Assembly: GCF_000710915.1 (NCBI RefSeq) | Contig: NZ_BAUA01000047.1 | Span: forward strand, 1-58,825 | From: Nocardia brasiliensis IFM 10847 | GTDB taxonomy: Bacteria; Actinomycetota; Actinomycetes; Mycobacteriales; Mycobacteriaceae | Direction of reading: 5' to 3' | DNA length: 58,825 bases | Part shown: positions 33,568-41,676 of the stretch, in pieces | Numbering within the stretch: the stretch's first letter is position 1 | Layout of the letters: every line of letters starts with the position of its first letter | Made by a program: the position numbers and the translations under genes | Notes under the pieces: model-generated | The model's input: the letters and a program-made list of their open reading frames with translations, nothing else | What the model was told of the DNA's origin: nothing | Databases searched by the model: none

Positions 33568-34659
33568 ATGACCACCACGAGCGCTGCGCGCAAGACGACC
33601 CGGCGGGCCGCCAAGGCCACGCCCGTCGTCGCCGAATCCCCCTTCGCCACCGAGGATCCCGCGATCCTGCGCGGCCTGTTCCGCGACATGCTGTTCGTGC
33701 GGCGCTTCGAAGAGCGCACCGCGCAGAGCTACCAGCAGGCCAAGATCGGCGGCTACTGCCACCTGAACCTCGGCGAGGAAGCCACCGTGGTCGGCCTCGG
33801 CGCCGCGATGCGGCCCACCGACTACCTGTTCACCAACTACCGCGAGCACGGTTACGCACTGGCCAAAGGCATCGAGCCGGGCCGGGTGATGGCCGAGCTG
33901 TACGGCCGCGCCACCGGCACCTCCAAGGGCTGGGGCGGCTCGATGCACATGTACGACACCGCGACCCGCCTGTTGGGCGGCTACGCCATCGTGGGCGGCC
34001 AGGTTCCGCTCGCCATCGGCGCGGCACTGGCCATCGACTACCGCGGCGGGGACGACGTGGTGGTGTGCCAGATGGGCGAGGGCACCACCAATATCGGCGC
34101 GTTCCACGAATCGCTCAACATCGCCGCCCTGTGGCGGCTCCCGGTGGTCTTCCTGGTGATCAACAACCAGACCGGCATGGGGACCACGGTCGAGAACTCC
34201 TCGGCCGAGCCGGATCTGTGGAAGCGGGCCGCCGCTTACCGCATGCGCGGTGAGCGGGTGGACGGCACCGACGTGCTCGCGGTGCGCGATATGGCGAGCG
34301 AACTGATCGAAGCCGCACGCCGCGAAGGAAAACCGGCGCTGCTGGAGGCGGTCAGCTACCGACTCAAGGGTCACTCGGTGGTCGACCCGGCCAAATACCG
34401 CAGCACCGAGGCGGTGGCCACGGCGCGCGAGCACGATCCGATCGCGCTGTGGCAGCACCGATTGCTCGCTGCCGAGGTGCTCACCGACCAGTCGCTGGCC
34501 GAGATCGAGCGGGAGGTGACCGAAAGCGTGCTCGCCGCCGTGGAATTCGCCGACTCGAGCCCGCACCCGGATCCGTCGAGCCTGTTCGACTACAACTACG
34601 CCACGCCGGTCCCGAGTGACTCCCACCGTCTGCCCGCCGACCCGCTCTTCACCGCCTGA
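33568..34659 (+). CDS. pdhA: Pyruvate dehydrogenase-type E1 component, alpha subunit
   Basis: 363 residues. The thiamine diphosphate motif runs from GEGTTNIGAFHESLNIAALW to FLVINN (GxG...NN). IGGYCHLNLGEEA, TNYREHGYALAKG and GHSVVDPAKYRS match the heterotetrameric PDH alpha family; the last is the phosphorylation-loop region of eukaryotic homologues. It decarboxylates the 2-oxoacid together with the beta subunit. A basic, disordered N-terminal 25 residues (TTTSAARKTTRRAAKATP) precedes the fold. Pyruvate is the best-guess substrate; acetoin or branched-chain oxoacids are not excluded. Confidence 0.88.
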   Translation: MTTTSAARKTTRRAAKATPVVAESPFATEDPAILRGLFRDMLFVRRFEERTAQSYQQAKIGGYCHLNLGEEATVVGLGAAMRPTDYLFTNYREHGYALAKGIEPGRVMAELYGRATGTSKGWGGSMHMYDTATRLLGGYAIVGGQVPLAIGAALAIDYRGGDDVVVCQMGEGTTNIGAFHESLNIAALWRLPVVFLVINNQTGMGTTVENSSAEPDLWKRAAAYRMRGERVDGTDVLAVRDMASELIEAARREGKPALLEAVSYRLKGHSVVDPAKYRSTEAVATAREHDPIALWQHRLLAAEVLTDQSLAEIEREVTESVLAAVEFADSSPHPDPSSLFDYNYATPVPSDSHRLPADPLFTA

Positions 34660-34669
34660 GGACCTAACC

Positions 34670-35701
34670 GTGTCTACCGACCTCGCCGGCTCCGCCGGCC
34701 ACTCCCCAGCGCCTGTCATGACCTATCGCGAAGCGCTGCGCGAAACCCTGCGTGAGGAGATGCGCCGCGACGACGACGTCTTCCTGATCGGGGAAGAGAT
34801 CGGCGTCTTCGAAGGCTCCTACAAGATCACCGCCGGACTGCTCGCCGAATTCGGCGAGAAACGAGTACGCGACACTCCGATCGCCGAGGAGGGTTTCGTC
34901 GGCGCCGCGATCGGCGCGGCGATGCTGGGCCTGCGCCCCGTGGTCGAGATCATGACGATCAACTTCTCGCTGCTCGCGCTGGACCAGATCGTCAACCACG
35001 CCGCCAAGATCTACGGCATGTTCGGCGGGCAAACCAGCGTGCCGATGGTCATCCGCACGCCGGGCGGCGGCGGCCAGCAGCTCGGTGCGACGCATTCACA
35101 GAACATCGAGCTGTACTACGCCTTCGTGCCCGGCTTGAAAGTGGTGGCGCCCAGCACGCCCGCCGATGCCAGGGCACTGCTCAAGGCCGCGATCGAGGAC
35201 GACGATCCGGTCCTGTTCCTGGAGAACCTGTCCCTCTACAACACCAAGGGCGAAGTGCCGGTGGACCTTCCGGCCGCGCAGATCGGCAAGGCCGCGGTCA
35301 CCAGGGCAGGCACCGACATCACGCTCATCGGCTACTCCCGGATGGCCACCGTCGCCACCCAGGTCGCCGAGCGCCTTGCCGCCGAGGGTGTCTCCGCCGA
35401 GGTGATCGACCTGCGCAGCCTGCGTCCGCTGGACCGCGAGACGCTCATCGCGTCCGTGCGCAAGACCGGCTGCGCGGTCGTCGGCGAGGACGACTGGCTC
35501 ACCTACGGTATCGGCGCGGAGATCGCGGCCTCGATCTCCGACGGCGCGTTCGACTACCTCGATGCCCCGGTCCGTCGCGTCGCGATGGCCGAGGTTCCGC
35601 TCCCCTACGCGAAGCCGCTGGAGAAGCTCGCCCTGCCGTCCGCGGATTCGCTCTACACCGCCGCGGTGGAAACCCTTGCGGCCGTTGGCCGGAGGTCCTG
35701 A
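34670..35701 (+). CDS. pdhB: Pyruvate dehydrogenase-type E1 component, beta subunit
   Basis: 343 residues. Typical E1 beta: TYREALRETLREEMRRDDDVFLIGEEIGVFEGSYK, RVRDTPIAEEGFVGAAIGAAMLGLRPVVE, and the transketolase C-terminal domain starting VTRAGTDITLIGYSRM. GTG at 34670 with GAGGA at correct spacing is preferred to the downstream ATG. It pairs with the alpha subunit to bind thiamine diphosphate at the interface. It is followed 2 nt later by the E2 gene, so the four genes form one transcriptional unit. Confidence 0.9.
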   Translation: MSTDLAGSAGHSPAPVMTYREALRETLREEMRRDDDVFLIGEEIGVFEGSYKITAGLLAEFGEKRVRDTPIAEEGFVGAAIGAAMLGLRPVVEIMTINFSLLALDQIVNHAAKIYGMFGGQTSVPMVIRTPGGGGQQLGATHSQNIELYYAFVPGLKVVAPSTPADARALLKAAIEDDDPVLFLENLSLYNTKGEVPVDLPAAQIGKAAVTRAGTDITLIGYSRMATVATQVAERLAAEGVSAEVIDLRSLRPLDRETLIASVRKTGCAVVGEDDWLTYGIGAEIAASISDGAFDYLDAPVRRVAMAEVPLPYAKPLEKLALPSADSLYTAAVETLAAVGRRS

Positions 35702-35703
35702 CC

Positions 35704-37071
35704 ATGCCAGAAATCACCATGCCCCGGCTCTCCGACACCATGGAGGACGGCGTCGTCTCCGCCTGGCTCAAGCAGGTCGGCGAGCGGATCACCCGCGGCG
35801 AGGTCGTCGCGGAGATCGAAACCGACAAGGCGCTGATGGAGCTCGAGGCGTACGAGGACGGCGTACTCGAGCAGATCCTCGCCGAACCGGGGGTGCGCGT
35901 GCCGATCGGTGAGCCCATCGCGATCGTCGGCGACGGGAGCGACGCTTCGGCGGCCGCTGCGCCACCGGCGAATTCGGCCGCGGCAGCGCAACCGGACGAG
36001 GCCGCTGTGGCCCAAGCCGAGCCAGCGCAAGCCGATCCGGTCGGCACAGTCGAGGCCGAACCGCCTGTGGCACAGAGCGATCCCACTACCGGCACGGACC
36101 AGCGCAAGAAGTCGTCTCCCCTGGCGCGCAAGATCGCGCGGGAACTGGGCGTCGATCTCGCCGCCGTCGTCGGCACCGGCCCCGGCGGCCGGGTCACCCG
36201 TCAGGACGTGGAAGCCGCACACCGCCGGGCCGCCGCATCCGGCACCGCCACCGCACCCAGCCTTGCTGCCGCGCCCAGCCCTGCTACCGCGTCCAGCCCG
36301 GTGGCCGAGGCGCCCGCCGCACCGGCTTCGCCCGTGCCCGCACCGAGTGCCGTTGCCGCACAACCCGTCCCGGCGACGACGGACTACGAAGAGATCCCGC
36401 TCACCAACATTCAGCGGGTCTCCGCGGTTCGGCTCACCGAGAGCAAGCAGCAGGCTCCGCACATCTACCTGACCAGCGCGATCGACGTGACCGACCTGCT
36501 CGCCTTCCGCGCGCAGCTCAACACGACGCTGGCGGCTGCGGGCGAGGGCAAGGTCAGCGTCAACGACCTCCTGATCAAGGCGGTCGCCACGACACTACGC
36601 AAGGACCCTGCGGTCAATGTCAGTTTCGCAGGCGACAAGCTGCTGCGCCACAAGGGTATTCATCTCGGTGTCGCGGTGGCCACCCCGGCGGGCCTGCTCG
36701 TGCCGGTGCTGCGCGACGCGGATCGCAAGAGCGTCTCCGAGCTGGCCGCCGAGACCCGGGACAAGGCCGTCAGGGCGCGCGAGCGCAAGCTTCGCGCGGA
36801 CGAGATGTCCGGCGGCACGTTCACCATCTCCAATCTCGGCATGTTCGGGATCGAGCAGTTCACCGCCGTCATCAATCCGCCGGAGTCCGCGATTCTCGCG
36901 GTCGGCGCGGCGGCCGACGAACTGCGCCTCGCGGACGGGGCCGTGGTGACCCGCAAGATCCTGCGCGTCACCCTGTCCGCCGATCACCGCGCCGTCGACG
37001 GCGCGGTCGCCGCCCGGTTCCTCGCCCAGCTGAAGGACCTACTCGAGCAGCCGCTGCGCATCATCGCCTGA
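35704..37071 (+). CDS. pdhC: Dihydrolipoamide acyltransferase (E2)
   Basis: 455 residues. One lipoyl domain (1-78) with ETDKALMEL and the lipoylated Lys42, an Ala/Pro-rich linker, a peripheral-subunit-binding domain (about 138-175, SPLARKIARELGVDLAAVVGTGPGGRVTRQD), a second Ala/Pro linker, and the catalytic domain with DHRAVDGA near the C-terminus. It forms the core of the complex and transfers the acyl group from the lipoyl arm to CoA. It is the last gene before a strong inverted repeat. Confidence 0.92.
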   Translation: MPEITMPRLSDTMEDGVVSAWLKQVGERITRGEVVAEIETDKALMELEAYEDGVLEQILAEPGVRVPIGEPIAIVGDGSDASAAAAPPANSAAAAQPDEAAVAQAEPAQADPVGTVEAEPPVAQSDPTTGTDQRKKSSPLARKIARELGVDLAAVVGTGPGGRVTRQDVEAAHRRAAASGTATAPSLAAAPSPATASSPVAEAPAAPASPVPAPSAVAAQPVPATTDYEEIPLTNIQRVSAVRLTESKQQAPHIYLTSAIDVTDLLAFRAQLNTTLAAAGEGKVSVNDLLIKAVATTLRKDPAVNVSFAGDKLLRHKGIHLGVAVATPAGLLVPVLRDADRKSVSELAAETRDKAVRARERKLRADEMSGGTFTISNLGMFGIEQFTAVINPPESAILAVGAAADELRLADGAVVTRKILRVTLSADHRAVDGAVAARFLAQLKDLLEQPLRIIA

Positions 37072-37079
37072 CCCCCGAA

Positions 37080-37131
37080 GCCGCCCGCATCCCGCGCGCC
37101 GACCAATCGGCCACCGCAGGATGCGGGCGGC
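37080..37131 (+). terminator. 13-bp inverted repeat closing the dehydrogenase operon
   Basis: GCCGCCCGCATCC (37080-37092) and GGATGCGGGCGGC (37119-37131) are perfect complements around a 26-nt loop, 8 nt after the E2 stop. There is no T tract, so it is a GC-rich actinobacterial-type terminator or processing site. It isolates the following operon. Confidence 0.6.
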
Positions 37132-37403
37132 CTCGTGTCCGGAAAGCCGTTCAGCCATGACCGCTTTCGCGCCCTGGCGCATCGGCGTCATATCCGCGCG
37201 CTCTCATTTCGCCTGCCTGGGCAAGGCGATTTCGGTGACGTCTCAACAATAGACCGCATTGCCGGGCAATCGATTTCGGGCATCCAGACGGATATTTCGG
37301 TGTACCGTTCCACGGACGTCCTACCATTTCCCCGGGGGAAACTCGACGGACGATACGGTGGCGACTCGCCGACGTTTTACTGTTTGTTTGGCAAGGAATT
37401 CCG
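37132..37403 (+). promoter_or_regulatory. Intergenic control region of the encapsulin-type operon
   Basis: 272 nt, clearly less GC-rich than the flanking genes. It contains the perfect palindrome TTTCCCC-G-GGGGAAA (37327-37341), about 60 nt before the first ATG, and an AT-rich run with TACTGT just before the AAGGAA Shine-Dalgarno. A 95-codon frame crosses the region but lacks the usual codon bias. This is the only sizeable non-coding gap ahead of the seven-gene operon, so its promoter should be here. Confidence 0.5.
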
Positions 37404-38741
37404 ATGGCGGATAATGAGATAGACCATTCGGCATCGACCCGGCAACTGCCGGGCGCACAGATAGCTACCGATTCGCGGCTCGCGCTGGACGGCGGTGTTC
37501 CCGTCCGATCGACGCCCTGGCCGACCTATGACCGCGGCGCCGTGTGTGTCTATCCAGAAGACGAGGCGGCGGCGCTGCGCGCCATTCGCAGCCACCTCTA
37601 TTTCCGCTACGACTACCGGCCCGCGCACGAAACCGAATGCGCCAGATTCGAAGCCGAACTCTGCCGCTATTTCGGCTGCAAGCACGCGCTGGCCACCGCC
37701 AGCGGCACCACCGCGCTGGCCTTGGCGATCATGGCCGCGGGCATCCCGCCCGGCAGCCTGATCGCCTGTCCCGGTTTCACTTTCGCGGCGACGCCAAGCG
37801 CCATCCTGCTCGCCGGATGCACGCCCTTCCTTGTCGACGTCGACGAGAATCTGCACCTGGACGTGGCCGATCTGCGGCGCCGGTGGAACCCGCAGGTACG
37901 CGCGATCATGGTCGTGCACATGCGCGGGTTCGCCGGCGACATGGCGGCCCTGCTCGAATTCGCCGACGAAATGGGCGTGCCCGTGTTCGAGGACGCCGTG
38001 CCGGCGCTGGGCGCGGAATTGGCCGGCCGTAAACTCGGCACCTTCGGCCTGGCGGGCGCATTCAGCACCCAATCGGACAAGTCGCTCAACAGCGGCGAGG
38101 GCGGCTTTCTCGTCACCGACGACAGCGCGCTGTTCGCCCGCGCCACTGTGCTTTCCGGCGCGTACGAGGGACGATTGCGCCGGCATTTCCCGGACGCCGA
38201 GCCGCCGATCGCCACCGATCTGGACCTGCCGCTGCTCAGTTTCCGCATGGACGAGATCCGCGCCGCGCTGCTGCGGGCCGAGCTGGAGCGATTGCCGGCA
38301 CGGCTCGCCGCGTTCCGGCGCAATTACGATCACGTCGCCGCCGCGCTGGCCGACGTCGACGGCATCCGGATCCGGCAGCCGGTCGCGCCGGGCGCTTATC
38401 TGGGTGAGGCCTTCATCTTCCAGGTGCCGAGCGGGCGCGCCCAGTGGTTCGCGCGGGCGCTGTGCCACGAGGGCATCGAGGCGCGCAATCTCGGTTCCGA
38501 CGCCGATCACAACATCCGGGCCTTCTGGAACTGGCGATTCCTGTTCCGCGGCATGACGACCACCGCCATCCAGGAACTGCTTCCCGCCGCGACCCGCTAT
38601 CTACAAGGGGCCGTTGATGTTCCGCTGTCCTCGACACTGGCGCCCGCGGATTGCGACGAACTCGTCACCGCGGTGCGCAAAGTCGCCGCCGAACTCGGCA
38701 CCGAAGAGGGCGCGGGCTCCGCAGCGGCCGGGCAGCGATGA
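37404..38741 (+). CDS. DegT/DnrJ/EryC1/StrS-family PLP aminotransferase
   Basis: 445 residues. The fold begins at LALDGGVPVRSTPWP (about 30) after an unusual polar N-terminal extension of about 25 residues. TASGTTALALAIMAAGI (PLP phosphate region), FEDAVPALGAELAGRKLGTFG (Asp contacting PLP), and STQSDKSLNSGEGG with the Schiff-base Lys226 show an active enzyme. Members transaminate keto-sugars, cyclitols or AHBA-type precursors. The substrate here is unknown. AAGGAA precedes the ATG. It is first in the operon; its stop overlaps the exporter start (ATGA). The polar N-terminal arm and Ala/Gly-rich C-terminal tail are candidate cargo-loading segments (inference). Confidence 0.9.
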   Translation: MADNEIDHSASTRQLPGAQIATDSRLALDGGVPVRSTPWPTYDRGAVCVYPEDEAAALRAIRSHLYFRYDYRPAHETECARFEAELCRYFGCKHALATASGTTALALAIMAAGIPPGSLIACPGFTFAATPSAILLAGCTPFLVDVDENLHLDVADLRRRWNPQVRAIMVVHMRGFAGDMAALLEFADEMGVPVFEDAVPALGAELAGRKLGTFGLAGAFSTQSDKSLNSGEGGFLVTDDSALFARATVLSGAYEGRLRRHFPDAEPPIATDLDLPLLSFRMDEIRAALLRAELERLPARLAAFRRNYDHVAAALADVDGIRIRQPVAPGAYLGEAFIFQVPSGRAQWFARALCHEGIEARNLGSDADHNIRAFWNWRFLFRGMTTTAIQELLPAATRYLQGAVDVPLSSTLAPADCDELVTAVRKVAAELGTEEGAGSAAAGQR

Positions 38742-39898
38742 GCGCCGACGCGGGCGCACTACCGCGGCTCGCCCTGGCCGGTGTGTTCGGCGGTCTGTTC
38801 TGCGGCTATCTCGGCCTGTCCGCGGCGATCCCGGTGCTGCCCGCGCACGTCCGGGATCAGTTCGGGGCGGGCGATCTCGCGGTGGGTCTCGCGGTCACCG
38901 CGACCGCGCTCACCGCGCTGCTCACCCGTCCGATCTTCGGTGGACTCGCGGATCGATACGGGCATCGATCCGTCATGCGCTTCGGCGCGCTCGCGATCGC
39001 CGCGGGCGGCCTGCTGTACTTCCTTCCGGTCGGTCTTGCGGGCCTGATCGTGGTCCGGCTGTTGCTCGGCATCGGCGAGGCCGCGCTGTTCACCGCGGGC
39101 GCGGTCTGGACCGTGACACTCGCCCCGCACAACCGCCGCGGCCAGGTGATCGGCCTGTACGGCATCGCCATGTGGGGCGGCATCTCGCTGGGCACCGCGC
39201 TCGGTGCGGTGTTGCGACACTTCGGCATCGACGCGGTGTGGGCGTTCTGCGTCGCCGCGCCGCTGCTCGGCGCGGTCCTGATCAGCATCGTCGCGCCGCA
39301 GCCGCACGGCGCGGCGTCCAGTGGCCGGGGACTGCTGCTGCGGCCCGCGGTGCTGCCCGGACTCGGCCTCGCATTGGGCGCCGCGGGTTATGTCGGCCTG
39401 GCCGCGTTCGTGATCAGCGGTCTGCAGGAACGCGGCATCGACGCGGGCGTCGTCGTGCTGAGCACCTTCAGCGCGGTGTACGCGGGCACCCGGTTGTTCA
39501 TCGGGCATCTGCCGGATCAGCTGGGGCCCCGCCGGGTCGCATCCTGGTGTGGCGCAGGCGAAGCCGCGGGGCTGCTGATCATCGCGTGGGCGCCGAACCT
39601 GCCGGTCGCGGTGCTCGGCGCGGTGGTCATGGGCGTCGGATTCTCGCTCCTGCACCCCTCGTTGGCGCTGATGGTCATGAACAACACCGAAAACACCAAG
39701 CAGGGCGCGGCAATCGGCGCCTACACCTCGTTCTGGGATCTGGGCCTGTTCGTCTGGGGGCCGGCGACGGGCGCCGTCGCGACCGGATTCGGTTACCCCG
39801 CCGTCTTCGTGGTCGGCGCGGTCTGCGCACTCGCGGCCTCGGTCCTGGCCATGACGATCCGGCAAGCGGTCACCACGGAGAAGGCAGTCGGCAGATGA
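38738..39898 (+). CDS. MFS exporter of the encapsulin-type operon
   Basis: 386 residues, 12 predicted hydrophobic helices. The motif A region is GGLADRYGHRSVMRFG, and motif C-like glycines follow in GLYGIAMWGGISLGTALGAVL. The start ATG overlaps the upstream stop and the stop overlaps the sulfotransferase start (both ATGA), so it is translationally coupled on both sides. It probably exports the final, perhaps sulfated, product. Earlier in-frame starts lie inside the aminotransferase gene and add no conserved sequence. Confidence 0.88.
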   Translation: MSADAGALPRLALAGVFGGLFCGYLGLSAAIPVLPAHVRDQFGAGDLAVGLAVTATALTALLTRPIFGGLADRYGHRSVMRFGALAIAAGGLLYFLPVGLAGLIVVRLLLGIGEAALFTAGAVWTVTLAPHNRRGQVIGLYGIAMWGGISLGTALGAVLRHFGIDAVWAFCVAAPLLGAVLISIVAPQPHGAASSGRGLLLRPAVLPGLGLALGAAGYVGLAAFVISGLQERGIDAGVVVLSTFSAVYAGTRLFIGHLPDQLGPRRVASWCGAGEAAGLLIIAWAPNLPVAVLGAVVMGVGFSLLHPSLALMVMNNTENTKQGAAIGAYTSFWDLGLFVWGPATGAVATGFGYPAVFVVGAVCALAASVLAMTIRQAVTTEKAVGR

Positions 39899-40830
39899 CG
39901 AACCCCGCCCCGCTGAAGGTCCTGTCCATCACCGGTTGGTGCCGCAACGGCAGCACCATCATCGGCAACATCCTGAACGAGATCCCCGGCTTCTTTCACG
40001 TCGGCGAGCTGGCCTTCCTCTGGAAGAACGCGGCCGGGCGCGGCGTGAACCAGGAGTGCGGCTGCGGGCTCGCACTTCTCGACTGCCCGATCTGGTCCAC
40101 CGTCCTGCCGATCGGTCAGCCCGCCGATACGCCGTTCGCCGCGCACGCCGACACGGTCGTCCGGCGTCAGCTCGGCAGCGTCCGGACCCGCCACACCTGG
40201 CAGGTCCTCGGCCGGGGTCTGGGCAGCGCGCCGCTGCGCGCCCACGCCACGCTGATGACCGAGGTCTATCACGCTGTCGCGGCACGCACGAACGCCCGAG
40301 TGATCGTCGATACCAGCAAGATTCCCGGCGAGGCCGCCCTGCTGCCGTATCTCGACGGCATCACCCCGTACTACGTCCATCTGGTGCGCGACCCGCGGGC
40401 GGTGGCCCAATCCTGGAGCAAGCCCAAGGAATACGTGTACGCGATGTCGCCGGGCAAGAGCACCGGCTACTGGACCGGATTCAATCTCGCCACGCACGCG
40501 ATCACCCGGCGCCATCCGCAACGCTCCCTGTTCCTGCGCTACGAGGACTTCATCGCCGCGCCCGAACAGACCATCGCCGCGCTGCTCGCGCACTGTGCGT
40601 CCGATCCCGCGGCGAACCCGGTGACCGACCGCACGGTCGAGCTGCACACCAACCACACGGTGACCGGGAACCCGGACCGCTTTCGCACCGGGGCCACCGT
40701 CATCCGTCCGTCCGACGATTCCTGGCGGTCCGGGTTGCCGAAGTCGGCCCAGCGCACCGTCGCCGCACTGTCCTGGCCGCTCGCACGCCGCTACGGCTAC
40801 GAGCTCGGCATCCCGAACGCGAAGGGGTAG
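39895..40830 (+). CDS. PAPS-dependent sulfotransferase
   Basis: 311 residues. The 5'-phosphosulfate loop is GWCRNGSTIIGNIL (14-27), and the 3'-phosphate motif is VHLVRDPRAVAQSW. RYEDFIAAPEQT is the following conserved element. The family moves a sulfuryl group from PAPS to a hydroxyl or amine. A four-Cys stretch (QECGCGLALLDCPIW) resembles other bacterial carbohydrate or natural-product sulfotransferases. It lies inside the operon with a shell protein, so the sulfated compound is probably a small metabolite; its identity is unknown. Confidence 0.88.
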   Translation: MTNPAPLKVLSITGWCRNGSTIIGNILNEIPGFFHVGELAFLWKNAAGRGVNQECGCGLALLDCPIWSTVLPIGQPADTPFAAHADTVVRRQLGSVRTRHTWQVLGRGLGSAPLRAHATLMTEVYHAVAARTNARVIVDTSKIPGEAALLPYLDGITPYYVHLVRDPRAVAQSWSKPKEYVYAMSPGKSTGYWTGFNLATHAITRRHPQRSLFLRYEDFIAAPEQTIAALLAHCASDPAANPVTDRTVELHTNHTVTGNPDRFRTGATVIRPSDDSWRSGLPKSAQRTVAALSWPLARRYGYELGIPNAKG

Positions 40831-40832
40831 TC

Positions 40833-41639
40833 ATGGATCTCGGGCTCGAGCACAAGGTAGCGCTGGTCGCGGGCGGGTCGAGCGGTATCGGGCTGGCGAT
40901 CGCCCGGGAATTGGCGGCCGAAGGTGCGCACGTCGCCATCGGCGCGCGCGACGCCGCCCGGCTGGCCGCGGCGGAGCGGGCGGTCAAAGAGGTCGCGCGG
41001 GCTCGGGTGCACACGACCAGCGTGGACATCACCGACAGCGCGGCCACCCACCGCTGGATCGATGAAGTCGCCGCCGAATTCGGTGCGGTGCACGTCGTGG
41101 TGGTCAGCGGCGGCAGTCCGCCGACCGGGAACGCGGCCCGCTTCGCGACGGCGGACTACCGGGCGGCGATCGACGGCGTGCTGCTGCCCGCGGTCGACGT
41201 GGCGCTCGCCGCACTGCCGCATCTGCGCAAAGCCCGTTGGGGCCGTGTGATTTTCGTGACCTCGGAAACCGCGAGCGTGCCGATCGGCGATTTGGCGCTG
41301 TCCGGGGTGACCAGGACGGCCATCACCCGTTTCGCCCAGTCCCTGGCCGTCGAGGTCGGTCGCGACGGCGTGACGGTCAACGTGCTGGCGCCCAGCGCGA
41401 CCCGCACGCCCCTGCTGGAACGCGTGGTGGCGCAACGCACCGACGGGATCGAAGCGGAGTTCGACGCGCTCGGCAGGCACACCGCGATCGGGCGTATCGC
41501 CCAACCGGACGAAATGGCGGCCGTCGCCGCCTTTCTGGCGAGTGCGCGGTCCTCCTATCTGACCGGGACGGTCCAACTGGTCGATGGCGGCGCGAGCCTG
41601 CTCGGACCGAGTTGGTCGCACTCCGCCGAATCAGCGTGA
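40833..41639 (+). CDS. SDR-family protein with non-canonical active site
   Basis: 268 residues. The Rossmann motif GGSSGIG and the C-terminal LTGTVQLVDGGAS are classical SDR. In place of the YxxxK dyad the sequence reads SGVTR (in GDLALSGVTRTAITRF), i.e. Ser and Arg; the catalytic Ser of VTSETAS is kept. A known subfamily of FabG-like SDRs shares this LALS...R pattern, so it may use different chemistry or act non-catalytically. It starts 2 nt after the sulfotransferase stop; 37 nt separate it from the shell-protein gene. Confidence 0.88.
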   Translation: MDLGLEHKVALVAGGSSGIGLAIARELAAEGAHVAIGARDAARLAAAERAVKEVARARVHTTSVDITDSAATHRWIDEVAAEFGAVHVVVVSGGSPPTGNAARFATADYRAAIDGVLLPAVDVALAALPHLRKARWGRVIFVTSETASVPIGDLALSGVTRTAITRFAQSLAVEVGRDGVTVNVLAPSATRTPLLERVVAQRTDGIEAEFDALGRHTAIGRIAQPDEMAAVAAFLASARSSYLTGTVQLVDGGASLLGPSWSHSAESA

Positions 41640-41676
41640 CCGGCACCGTCGCCGGCGACACGGAAGGAAGTAGGAC

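Noticed and set aside
32125..34719. An 864-codon minus-strand frame opposite the E3 and E1 alpha genes
   Set aside because: It spans two genuine genes and their junction, an artefact of strong third-position GC bias.
37135..37422. A 95-codon frame in the gap before the shell operon
   Set aside because: Third positions are far less GC-rich than in real genes here, it overlaps the aminotransferase start, and it has no Shine-Dalgarno or recognised motif.
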